Position numbers and translations under genes: made by a program. The notes under the pieces were generated by a model. That model did no database searches. It was not told the origin of the DNA and worked only from the letters and a program-made list of their open reading frames with translations. DNA of 64,000 nt. Source: Allokutzneria oryzae (GTDB taxonomy: Bacteria; Actinomycetota; Actinomycetes; Mycobacteriales; Pseudonocardiaceae). The first letter of the stretch is position 1, and every line of letters starts with the position of its first letter. Location of the stretch: NCBI RefSeq assembly GCF_042429765.1, contig NZ_JBHLZU010000005.1:62001-126000 (forward strand), read 5' to 3'. Shown here one piece after another: positions 16,392-24,563 of the stretch.

Positions 16392-16970
16392 TCAGGGCTT
16401 GCGGTAGGAGAGCCGGATGTTCTGCGGTCCCCTGCGCACCACGTGCCGGGTGAACATCTCGTCCAGCAGCCGCTGCACCGGGGCGCGCCGGGACCGCATG
16501 ATCACCGGTCGCCACAGGAAGACCACCAGCTGGCCGCCCGGCTTGAGGACGCGGTGCGCCTCGGTCAGCGCTGCCAGCGGGTCGGGGACCTCCTCCAGGC
16601 TGTAGCCGTAGAACATGGTGTCGATGCTGTCGCTGGCGAAGGGCAGCTTGCAGCCGTCGCCGCCGAGGTAGAGCATGCTCGCGCCGTCCACAGTGGACAG
16701 CTTCTCGCGCAGCGCCATCATGCTCGACGCGGCGGGGTCCAGCGCCACGAGCGTGTTCTTCTCACCCAGGTGCGCGCGCAGCGGCCTGGTGTAGAAGCCG
16801 CCGCCGCTGCCGATCTCGACGCAGGTCGTTCCGGTACCCGGCTCGACCCACTGCCTCAGGTTGTGGGCGGGGAAGTCCCAGCCCAGCACCGCGCGCAGCA
16901 CGCTGCTGCTGATCAGCCGGTAGAACACGGCCGGCGTGCGCCAGCCCTTGCGGATCTCAGTGGTGGTCAT
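16392..16970 (-). CDS. SAM-dependent methyltransferase, type 11-like
   Basis: 192 aa. Motif I appears as TCVEIGSGGGFYTRPLR, motif II as FYGYSLEEVPDPLAAL and motif III as RVLKPGGQLVVFLW, the class I methyltransferase arrangement with an acidic residue after motif I (LVALDP) to bind the ribose. The ATG at 16970 lies within the last codons of the upstream MFS gene (14-bp overlap), so both form one transcription and translation unit. Coupling to a pump suggests modification of the exported compound or self-protection; that is inference. Confidence 0.8.
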   Translation of the reverse strand: MTTTEIRKGWRTPAVFYRLISSSVLRAVLGWDFPAHNLRQWVEPGTGTTCVEIGSGGGFYTRPLRAHLGEKNTLVALDPAASSMMALREKLSTVDGASMLYLGGDGCKLPFASDSIDTMFYGYSLEEVPDPLAALTEAHRVLKPGGQLVVFLWRPVIMRSRRAPVQRLLDEMFTRHVVRRGPQNIRLSYRKP

Positions 16971-18489
16971 GCTGGCCGGGACCTGTCTTCGGTAGGAGGC
17001 GGGCTGCTGCGAAGGACGCCACGGCGAACACGCAGACACTGACGATAAGGGTGACGTGCAGGCCGAGGACGAACGCCTCACGGGCGGCGGTGAGCACCTG
17101 CTCGGTCAGCGGAGCGGGCAGACCGCCGACGGAGGCCGCGGCGTCGGTGAGGCCCCTGCGGGCGTTCTCCAGCACCTCCGGCGGCACGTCCGGGAGCACG
17201 GGGAAGTTCGCCGAGTAGACCACGGCCATGATGCTGCCCAGAATGGCGATGCCCAGGCCCGCGCCCAGCTCGTAGGCGGTCTCCTCGGTCGCCGACGCGG
17301 CGCCCGCCTGTTCGGCCGGCGCGGCGGCGAGGAGCGCGTCCGAGGCCGCGGTCAGCGCGATGGAGATACCGAACCCGACACCCGCCAGCACCGGCGCCAG
17401 CAGCGCGTTGTTGTCCGTGGTGTCCAGCCACAGCACCGCGGGGACCAGGCTCAGCCCGGTCACCGCGAACCCCGCCACGGTGAGCAGCCGGTTGTTGAAC
17501 CGTTGCAGCAGCGGCCCCGCGACGAGGCTGCCGATCACCGCGGCGCCGGTCACCCACAGCAGCCTGAGCGCCGCGTCCAGCGGTTCCAGCACGAGCACCA
17601 GCTGGAGGTACTGGGCGAAGAACAGGCCGAGACCGACCAGGGAGAGCATCACCAGCAGCACGCTGCCGACGGCGACGCTGAACGGCGCGCGGGTGAACAG
17701 CGCGACGTCCAGCAGCGGGTGCTCCAGCCGCCGCTGCCTGCGCACGAAGGCGACCAGCAGCAGCACGCCCGCGAGCCCGGCAAGCGGCCCGAGCACGGAC
17801 ATCAGCCCGCCGTGCCCGGTCTGCTTGATCGCGAACGCGATGCCGACGACACCCAGCGCCGAGAGCGCCGCGCTGGTGATGTCCCACCGGCCGCCCGGCG
17901 GGTTGGACGACTCCGGGATGAGCCAGAACGTCAGCGGCAGCGCGACCAGCATGACCGGCACGTTGATCAGGAACGCCGCGTGCCAGGAGAAGTTCTGCAC
18001 CAGGAAGCCACCGAGCAGGGGACCGACCACCGCGCCGGAGCCCGCGACCCCGCTCCACACGCCGATGGCCATCCGGCGCTCGGCGCGGTCGGGGAAGGCC
18101 TGTCGCAGGATCGACAGCGTCGCCGGCATGATCATCGCGCCGCCGACGCCGAGGGCCGCCCGGGAGGCGATCAGCATCGGCACCGTGGTGGACAGCGCGG
18201 CGGCCAGCGACGCCAGGCCGAAGACCACGTAGCCGAGCACCAGCACCCGCCTGCGGCCGAAGTGGTCGCCGAGCGTGCCGAAGGCCAGCAGCAGCGGCGC
18301 GGCGAGCAGGGAGTAGATATCGATGATCCACAGCTGCTCGGTGTAGTTCGGCTTCAACTCATCGGCGATGGCGGGAATCGCCATGTGCAGCACGGTGGCG
18401 TCGATCGAGACCAGCAACAAGCTGGTGCACAGGATCGCCAGCACCCCCCAGCGGCGCCGAACCATCGCTTCGACCTGCTTGTTCGTCAT
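16957..18489 (-). CDS. MFS drug exporter, DHA2/EmrB-QacA family
   Basis: 510 aa. Fourteen predicted membrane segments. Motif A is FGTLGDHFGRRRVLVLG and motif C is in TM5 (GVAGSGAVVGPLLGGFL). The N-terminal 'SIDATVLHMAIPAI' is typical of TM1 in this family. A TTG nine bases further upstream is possible, but the ATG at 18489 is taken. It is upstream of and overlapping the methyltransferase gene. No regulator gene is adjacent. The 163-bp region between it and lysX should contain its promoter, and nothing specific was found there. Confidence 0.9.
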   Translation of the reverse strand: MTNKQVEAMVRRRWGVLAILCTSLLLVSIDATVLHMAIPAIADELKPNYTEQLWIIDIYSLLAAPLLLAFGTLGDHFGRRRVLVLGYVVFGLASLAAALSTTVPMLIASRAALGVGGAMIMPATLSILRQAFPDRAERRMAIGVWSGVAGSGAVVGPLLGGFLVQNFSWHAAFLINVPVMLVALPLTFWLIPESSNPPGGRWDITSAALSALGVVGIAFAIKQTGHGGLMSVLGPLAGLAGVLLLVAFVRRQRRLEHPLLDVALFTRAPFSVAVGSVLLVMLSLVGLGLFFAQYLQLVLVLEPLDAALRLLWVTGAAVIGSLVAGPLLQRFNNRLLTVAGFAVTGLSLVPAVLWLDTTDNNALLAPVLAGVGFGISIALTAASDALLAAAPAEQAGAASATEETAYELGAGLGIAILGSIMAVVYSANFPVLPDVPPEVLENARRGLTDAAASVGGLPAPLTEQVLTAAREAFVLGLHVTLIVSVCVFAVASFAAARLLPKTGPGQHDHH

Positions 18490-18652
18490 GTGGCGCAAGT
18501 CCCCCGCTCGCTCCAGAAAAGTCCCTCGTTCACTCTAGCGAAACAGTGGAACGCGGAGATCGGGCGCCCACGCGTATTTCCTTGCTGGCGCACGCAGGCA
18601 TCCGGTTCCCCTTTCTTTGTCCATTTTTCCGATCGTCGGAACGACGGTGGAC

Positions 18653-21600
18653 TCAGTGCGGGACGTTCTCCGGCCGGACGAAGGGAAAGAGCACCGTCTG
18701 CCGGATCGAGCCGCCGCAGAGCATCATCATCAGCCGGTCCACCCCCATGCCGAGGCCCCCGGTCGGCGGCATGCCGTACTCCAGCGCCCGCAGGAAGTCC
18801 TCGTCCAGCTCCATCGCCTCCACGTCGCCGCTGGCCGCCTTCATCGACTGGGCCAGCAGCCGCGCCCGCTGCTCCAGCGGGTCGGTCAGCTCCGAGTACG
18901 CCGTGGCGATCTCCGCGCCGAAGGCCACCAGGTCCCAGCGCTCGGCGAGCCGGGGGTCACCTCGGTGCTGGCGGGTCAGCGGCGAGACCTCGGTGGGGTA
19001 GTCGCGGTAGAACGTCGGCAGCACCGTCGAGCCCTCCACCAGGTGCTCGAACGCCTCCACCACGTACTTCCCCCGGCTCCACCCGTCCTGGTACGCCACC
19101 CCGGCCTTGCCGAAGAGCGCGCGGAGCTCGGCGAGCGAGGTGTCCGGGGTGACCTCCTCGCCGATCCGGCCCGCGAGCGCCTCGTGCACCCCGATGACGG
19201 GCCACTCGCCGCTGATGTCGTACTCGGTGACCACGCCGTCCGGACCGAGGTGCCGCGCGACCTGCGCCCCGTGCGCGGCGACCGCCGCCTCCTGGATGAG
19301 CTCGCGGACGGTGTGCAGCATCGTGGTGTAGTCGGCGTAGGACTGGTAGGCCTCCAGCATCGTGAACTCGGGGTTGTGCGTGGCGTCCGCGCCCTCGTTG
19401 CGGAAGTTGCGGTTCAGCTCGAAGACCCGGTCCACACCGGCGACGCAGAGCCGTTTGAGGTAGAGCTCCGGCGCGATCCGGAGGTACATCCGCATGTCGT
19501 AGGCGTTGATGTTGGTGATGAACGGCCGTGCGCTCGCGCCTCCGTGCACGGCTTGCAGCATCGGCGTCTCGACTTCGAGAAAACCCCTGGCGTGCAAGGA
19601 ACCCCGCAGTGTGCGCACCACCTCCGAGCGCACCAGCAGCATGTTCCGCGACTCCGCGTTGACGACGAGGTCCAGGTACCGCCTGCGCACCCTGGCCTCG
19701 GCGTCGGAGAGGCCCTTCCGCTTGTCCGGCAACGGGTGCAGGCACTTCGCGGTGATCACCCACTTCGCCACGGACACCGAGAGCTCGCCGCGCTTGGACG
19801 TGACCACCTCGCCCTCGACGCCCACCTGGTCGCCGAGGTCGATCGCGGACTTCCACGCGGCCAGCTGCCGTTCGCCGAGCTCGTCGACCGACAGCATGAG
19901 CTGGAGCTCGCCGCTGAAGTCGCGCAGCACCGCGAAGCACAGCCTGCCCACCTCGCGCTTGGCCACGACCCGGCCCGCGACGCTGACCCGCTTGCCCGTC
20001 CTGGTGTCTGGCGGCAGCTCGCCGACCTGGCCGCGCACGTCGCCGAGGCGGCAGCTCCTGGTGAAGCCGACGGGATACGCGTCGATCCCCTCGGCGCGAA
20101 GCCTGTCGAGCTTGTCCAGCCGCACCCGCACCTGCTCGGGCAGCCGTCGCCGCACCCGCGGCTCGCGGACCCGGTTCTCGATGGCGTGCACCTGCCGCAC
20201 GAACTCCTCGGCCACCTCGGGCGTGTGCAGCTCCCGCCGCGCCGTGCTCGGGCGCAGCAGCGCGCGCCGGCTCGGGACGAAGCCCTCCGCGACACCGGCG
20301 ATGATGCTGACCCGCGCGAGCTGGCGACCCCGTTGGTAGCACAGGAAACGCGGGTCCCAGCGCGGTCCGTACTTCGCGTTGGACCGGTACAGCGACTCCA
20401 GCTGGAAGAACCGCGACGCGATGCTCAACGCGCGCCGCCACAGCCGCAGCACCGGCCCGGCGCCGATCCGGGCGCCTTCCTCGAAGACCGCGCGGAACAT
20501 CGCGAAGTTCAGCGAGATGTGCTGCACGCCAAGGCGGCCGCTGGCCTCGACGAGCTCACAGATCATGTACTCGTTCAGTCCGTTCTCCGCGGCGCGGTCA
20601 CGGCGCATCAGGTCCATGGACAGGCCGGTCCGCGCCCACGGCACGAACGAGAGCAGCCCGCGCAGCGTCCCTTCGGAGTCGTAGGCCTCGACCATCACGC
20701 ACCGCGCGTCCGACGGGTCGCCGAGCCTGCCCAGCGCCATGGAGAACCCGCGCTCGCTGCCCTCACCGCGCCACTCCCGCGCCGCTGTGATCAGGCGGTT
20801 CATCTCCTCGGCCGGGATCTCCCCGTGCCTGCGCACGCGCGAGGTGTACCCGGCCCGCTCGACCCGGCTGACCGCTTGGCGGACGCTGCGGCGCTGCCTG
20901 CCGATCAGCGAGAACTCGCGGACGTCGAGGATCGCCTCGTCACCGATCTCCAGCGCCTTGAGCCCCGCGTTGGCGTAGGCCTCCGCGCCGCTCTCGCTCG
21001 CGCCGAGCACGCCGGGCACCCAGCCGTAGCTGTAGCTCTCGGCGAGCCATGCCTCGATCGCCGAGGACCACGCGTCCTCATCACCGATGGGGTCGCCGCT
21101 GGCCAGGCAGGTACCGCCGATGACCCGGTAGGTGACCGCGGCGCGGCCGGAAGGCGCGAAGACGACGGACTTGTCCCTGCGGGTGGCGAAGTAGCCGAGT
21201 GAGTCGTTCTCCCCGTGCTCGGCGAGCAGCTCCCGCAGCACCAGCTCCTCCTCGGAGCTGAGCAGGCGCTTGCTGCGCGCCGACCGGAAGAACCTGGCGA
21301 GGGCGTACGCGCCGACCACCGTTCCGCCCAGCTCCAGCAGGAAGCTCAGCCAGGAGGTGGACGCCAGCTGGATGCCGAGCTGCTCGATCGGGATCCAGTT
21401 GCCGGTGACGTGGTTGAAGGACCAGACCAGCTGGTGCAGCGAGTCGGTGGGCGCGTCCGGGAAGAACGGCGCGGCGATCCAGCCGACGAGGGTCATCAGC
21501 AGCATGCCGACGGCCAGCGAGCCCAGCGCCCGCCAGCCAGCGCCCTCGTTGAGCCGCGCGGGGAACGCCGGGCGCAGGATCAGCAGGAACACGATCAGCC

Positions 21601-22108
21601 CGATGCTGACCAGGTTGGCCATCACCAGGTCCCACAGCGTGTCCGAGACCGCGAGCTCCCGCAGGTCGTCCTCTGAGACCGCGGGGTCGCCGATGGCCAG
21701 CAGGTACAGCCAGATCAGCGAGACGATCGCGTTGTAGACCACGACGTAGAGCACCTGGAAGAGCACCAGGACCCACAGCGCGGCCCGCTTGCGCCTGCGC
21801 AGCGCCGCGCCGAGCACGACGAGCACCAGCACCATGAAGACGTTGCCGTCCACCGGGAGACCGGTCAGGTCGAAGGTGGACTTGATGATGTCGACGACGT
21901 CCGGGGCGCTGTCGCCGAGCAGCACGAGCAGCAGCGAGCAGAACGCGCCGATCTCCACCACCGTCGCCACCACGGCGGCGGCGGTGTGCTTCCACGCGGG
22001 CACCTCGTGCCGCGGCGGTCTGCTGGACTTCCTCGGCTTCCCCGCCGCGGACTCGGAGGTCGGGTTCATGACGATCCGCGGTTGCTGCGCATGTTCCGAC
22101 TTCTCCAC
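18653..22108 (-). CDS. lysX: LysX, bifunctional lysyl-tRNA synthetase / lysyl-phosphatidylglycerol synthetase
   Basis: 1151 aa. Residues about 35-280 contain the membrane segments of an MprF-like part and about 290-640 the DUF2156 (GNAT-like) lysyl-transfer domain. About 690-790 hold an OB-fold anticodon-binding domain and 815-1151 a class II lysyl-tRNA synthetase core (motif 2 around FRNEGADATHNPEFTMLEAY, motif 3 GGLGMGVDRLMML-like near the C-terminus). The synthetase part charges tRNA-Lys and the membrane part moves lysine onto phosphatidylglycerol, reducing negative surface charge and giving resistance to cationic peptides. The GTG start at 22108 is weakly supported; an ATG 13 codons in is possible. 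The housekeeping lysS must lie elsewhere. Confidence 0.93.
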   Translation of the reverse strand: MEKSEHAQQPRIVMNPTSESAAGKPRKSSRPPRHEVPAWKHTAAAVVATVVEIGAFCSLLLVLLGDSAPDVVDIIKSTFDLTGLPVDGNVFMVLVLVVLGAALRRRKRAALWVLVLFQVLYVVVYNAIVSLIWLYLLAIGDPAVSEDDLRELAVSDTLWDLVMANLVSIGLIVFLLILRPAFPARLNEGAGWRALGSLAVGMLLMTLVGWIAAPFFPDAPTDSLHQLVWSFNHVTGNWIPIEQLGIQLASTSWLSFLLELGGTVVGAYALARFFRSARSKRLLSSEEELVLRELLAEHGENDSLGYFATRRDKSVVFAPSGRAAVTYRVIGGTCLASGDPIGDEDAWSSAIEAWLAESYSYGWVPGVLGASESGAEAYANAGLKALEIGDEAILDVREFSLIGRQRRSVRQAVSRVERAGYTSRVRRHGEIPAEEMNRLITAAREWRGEGSERGFSMALGRLGDPSDARCVMVEAYDSEGTLRGLLSFVPWARTGLSMDLMRRDRAAENGLNEYMICELVEASGRLGVQHISLNFAMFRAVFEEGARIGAGPVLRLWRRALSIASRFFQLESLYRSNAKYGPRWDPRFLCYQRGRQLARVSIIAGVAEGFVPSRRALLRPSTARRELHTPEVAEEFVRQVHAIENRVREPRVRRRLPEQVRVRLDKLDRLRAEGIDAYPVGFTRSCRLGDVRGQVGELPPDTRTGKRVSVAGRVVAKREVGRLCFAVLRDFSGELQLMLSVDELGERQLAAWKSAIDLGDQVGVEGEVVTSKRGELSVSVAKWVITAKCLHPLPDKRKGLSDAEARVRRRYLDLVVNAESRNMLLVRSEVVRTLRGSLHARGFLEVETPMLQAVHGGASARPFITNINAYDMRMYLRIAPELYLKRLCVAGVDRVFELNRNFRNEGADATHNPEFTMLEAYQSYADYTTMLHTVRELIQEAAVAAHGAQVARHLGPDGVVTEYDISGEWPVIGVHEALAGRIGEEVTPDTSLAELRALFGKAGVAYQDGWSRGKYVVEAFEHLVEGSTVLPTFYRDYPTEVSPLTRQHRGDPRLAERWDLVAFGAEIATAYSELTDPLEQRARLLAQSMKAASGDVEAMELDEDFLRALEYGMPPTGGLGMGVDRLMMMLCGGSIRQTVLFPFVRPENVPH

Positions 22109-22182
22109 CTCGTCGCACGGTCGTCCTCCGGCGAGACTAGCCGAACGGCTGTCGGCGACCGGCCGCCTTCGACCGCTCCGAC

Positions 22183-22419
22183 GTGGTCACCGAGGAGATC
22201 CACCGGGTGGGTGTCGGACCCATGGCGCTGCACGACCTCACCGTCGTCAGCCACGTCCTCGCCCAGACAGAACGGTGGGCCGAGGCCAGGGAGTTGTTCT
22301 CGCACATGGGAAACCGGGCCCACGAGTATCCGTGGTGCTACCCGTGCATGCACGATTCGACGGCCGTCAAGGACTGTCCAGCTCTGGTCGCTGCCGGGGA
22401 AGCACCACGGGAGCGCTGA
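22183..22419 (+). CDS. Small hypothetical protein, 78 aa
   Basis: The GTG-initiated frame reads HDLTVVSHVLAQTERWAEAR, then ELFSHMGNRAHEYPWCYPCM, with strong actinobacterial codon bias (G or C in most third positions). A second possible start is the ATG at 22222. It contains a CxxC-like pair (CYPC) and a repeat-like helical segment. Its last 53 bases overlap, in antisense, the 3' end of the MFS gene at 22367. It may be a true small gene or the remnant of a longer one; a stop codon lies about 45 bases upstream of the GTG. No family recognised. Confidence 0.45.
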   Translation: MVTEEIHRVGVGPMALHDLTVVSHVLAQTERWAEARELFSHMGNRAHEYPWCYPCMHDSTAVKDCPALVAAGEAPRER

Positions 22420-23506
22420 CCGCGAGCAGGACGGCTGGCAGAGCGAACGCCGCGCCAGGGCTGAGGTGGTAGACCGGGACCAGCGCGGCGGGGGAGAGCG
22501 CGCCGCCGAGGAAGCGCAGCGACTGCAACACCGACACCGCCCCGCCCCGGTTGCCGCCGTGCGAGGTCAGCACGAGCGCGTTGAGCCCGACCAGCATCAG
22601 CTGCGTGGCCGCGCCCGCGAACGCCCACGCCAGTGCGACCGTCGGCAGCCAGGGCAGCACGCCGACCAGCAGCACCAGCCCACCCCCGACGACCGCTCCC
22701 GCCACCACGCACCGCGTCGAGCCGAAGCGGTCGACGGCCCGGCCCACCGCGCGCGCCGTGAGCAACCCGCACACGCCGAACCCGGTCAGCAGTGCGCCCC
22801 GGGTGCTCGCGCCGAGCTCGAAGCCGTCGGTCAGCCTCAGCGCGACCAGGAACGACAACCCGCCGAGACAGCCCCAGCAGAGCATCGCCACGACGCCGGA
22901 CCGCAGCACCCTCGGCTGCCACGCGCTGCGCAGGCTGGGCCTGCTCGTCGCGGCGGACCGCTCGCCCCCGGGCACGCCGAGCACGGCGAGTCCCATCGCC
23001 ACGACCGCGACACCGACGAAGGCCCACCGCCACGACACCTCCGCGGTGAGCCCGCCGACCAACGGCGAGAACGTCTGGCCGGCCGCCTGCATCGAGGCGA
23101 ACCACCCCAACGCCGTGCCCAGTCGCTCCGTGGGGGTGACCGCGGCGACCGCGGACAGCAACAGGGGAGTGGTGAACGCGTTCGCCGCGCCCTGAACCGC
23201 TCGTCCGGCAAGGAAGAGCGCCTCCGAACCGGCGAACGCGCAGCACAACGACGCGACCACGTACACCAGGTACGCGAGGACCACCGTGCGCTTCGCGCCC
23301 CATCGCTCGCCGTAGGTGCCCGAGACGAGCATCAACGCCGCGAACGGGATCATGTAGACGGTCAGCGACGCCGACGCCGCGCCCGCCGACACCCCGAAGG
23401 CGTCACCCAGTTCGGGCAGCATCGCGGTCACCACGCCGCCGCCGAACGGCCCGAGGAACCCGCCCGCGTACAGCCCAGCCGTGCGAACCCGCCCGCCAGC
23501 GGTCAC
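22367..23506 (-). CDS. MFS transporter, 12-TM DHA1-like
   Basis: 379 aa from the GTG at 23506, which overlaps the PAC2 stop (GTGA). A longer form from 23539 is possible but would overlap PAC2 by 37 bp. About twelve hydrophobic segments are present. The loop after TM2 carries a degenerate motif A (GTYGERWGAKRTVVLAY), and TM5 has 'GQTFSPLVGGLTAEVSWRWA'. These features suit a drug or metabolite exporter. It is translationally coupled downstream of PAC2 without an obvious functional link. Confidence 0.85.
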   Translation of the reverse strand: MTAGGRVRTAGLYAGGFLGPFGGGVVTAMLPELGDAFGVSAGAASASLTVYMIPFAALMLVSGTYGERWGAKRTVVLAYLVYVVASLCCAFAGSEALFLAGRAVQGAANAFTTPLLLSAVAAVTPTERLGTALGWFASMQAAGQTFSPLVGGLTAEVSWRWAFVGVAVVAMGLAVLGVPGGERSAATSRPSLRSAWQPRVLRSGVVAMLCWGCLGGLSFLVALRLTDGFELGASTRGALLTGFGVCGLLTARAVGRAVDRFGSTRCVVAGAVVGGGLVLLVGVLPWLPTVALAWAFAGAATQLMLVGLNALVLTSHGGNRGGAVSVLQSLRFLGGALSPAALVPVYHLSPGAAFALPAVLLAVSAPVVLPRQRPELDSP

Positions 23507-24420
23507 ATGCCCGAGCGCGGAGGCTCGCCGCCGCCCCACCGTCTGCGCAGGTAGCGCTCGAACTCCGCCGCGATGGCGTCGCCGCTGGCCTCGGTCAGCT
23601 TGCTCTCCTGGTCCTGGTCACCGCGCTCCTCGAGGGACCGGACGTAGTCGCGCACGTCCTCGTCCTCCTCGGCCATCTCGCTGACCGTCTGCTCCCACTC
23701 CTCCGCCTGCTCCGGCAGCGCGCCGAGCGGGACCTCCACGTCGAGCACGTCCTCGACCCGGTGCAGCAGGGCCAGCGTGGTCTTGGGCGCGGGCGGCTGG
23801 GACACGTAGTGCGGGACGGCCGCCCAGAAGGAAATCGCGGGCACCCCGGACTGCACACAGGCGTCCTGGAAGACGCCGACGATCCCGGTCGGGCCCTCGT
23901 AGCGCGAGCGCTCCAGCGAGTACCTGGCCGCCGACTCCGCGTCGTAGGCCGTCCCGGTGACCGGCACCGGCCTGGTGTGCGGGTTGTCCATCAGCAGCGC
24001 GCCGAGCGTGATCACGGTGGTGATCTCCAGCTCGTTGACGTAGCGCAGCAGCTCGGCGCAGAAGGCGCGCCAGCGCATGTTCGGCTCGATCCCGTGCACC
24101 AGCACGATGTCCCGGTCGGAGCCGGGCGGGCGGCACACCGACAGCCGGGTGGTCGGCCACTCGATCCGCCTGGTCACGCCGTCGACGTTCTTCACGGACG
24201 GCCGGGTGACCTGGAAGTCGTAGTACTCGTCCGGATCGATCTCGGCGAGCGGCGAGGCGTCCCAGATCAGCAGCAGGTGCTCGATCGCGGTGCTCGCCGC
24301 GTCACCGGCGTCGTTCCACCCCTCGAACGCCGCCACCATCACCGGGTTGTTCAGTTTCGGCAGCCCGCCGGGGTCGCCGGAGGCCCGATGCGCGCCGCTC
24401 GTGAGATCTGGATCTGTCAC
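23503..24420 (-). CDS. PAC2-family protein (proteasome-assembly-chaperone-like)
   Basis: 305 aa. It begins with the family signature 'LPKLNNPVMVAAFEGWNDAG' (residues about 20-39) and contains 'ITTVITLGALLMDNPHTRP' and 'FQDACVQSGVPAISFWAAVP'. The C-terminus is acidic (EEDEDVRDYV) and then basic. PAC2 proteins are universal in actinobacteria and resemble a eukaryotic proteasome assembly chaperone, though a chaperone role in bacteria is unproven. In M. tuberculosis the orthologue (Rv2125) is likewise next to metH. It is divergent from metH with 143 bp between starts. Confidence 0.9.
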   Translation of the reverse strand: MTDPDLTSGAHRASGDPGGLPKLNNPVMVAAFEGWNDAGDAASTAIEHLLLIWDASPLAEIDPDEYYDFQVTRPSVKNVDGVTRRIEWPTTRLSVCRPPGSDRDIVLVHGIEPNMRWRAFCAELLRYVNELEITTVITLGALLMDNPHTRPVPVTGTAYDAESAARYSLERSRYEGPTGIVGVFQDACVQSGVPAISFWAAVPHYVSQPPAPKTTLALLHRVEDVLDVEVPLGALPEQAEEWEQTVSEMAEEDEDVRDYVRSLEERGDQDQESKLTEASGDAIAAEFERYLRRRWGGGEPPRSGM

Positions 24421-24563
24421 CTCGCCAGCCTACGACCCCGGTGTGACAACCCCCTGGCAAAGGGTCGCGCCGGGCGCGCGCATCAACGGCGCTGATCCCA
24501 CCCAGCGGACGCCGCCGTCGCCGTCGTGGGCCGCGCCCGGAGGCTCCCACTACGCTGGGCCGT

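Noticed and set aside
24421..24563. Possible cobalamin riboswitch in front of metH
   Set aside because: Only 143 bp separate metH from the divergent PAC2 gene, too short for the full aptamer, and no B12-box-like sequence is visible.
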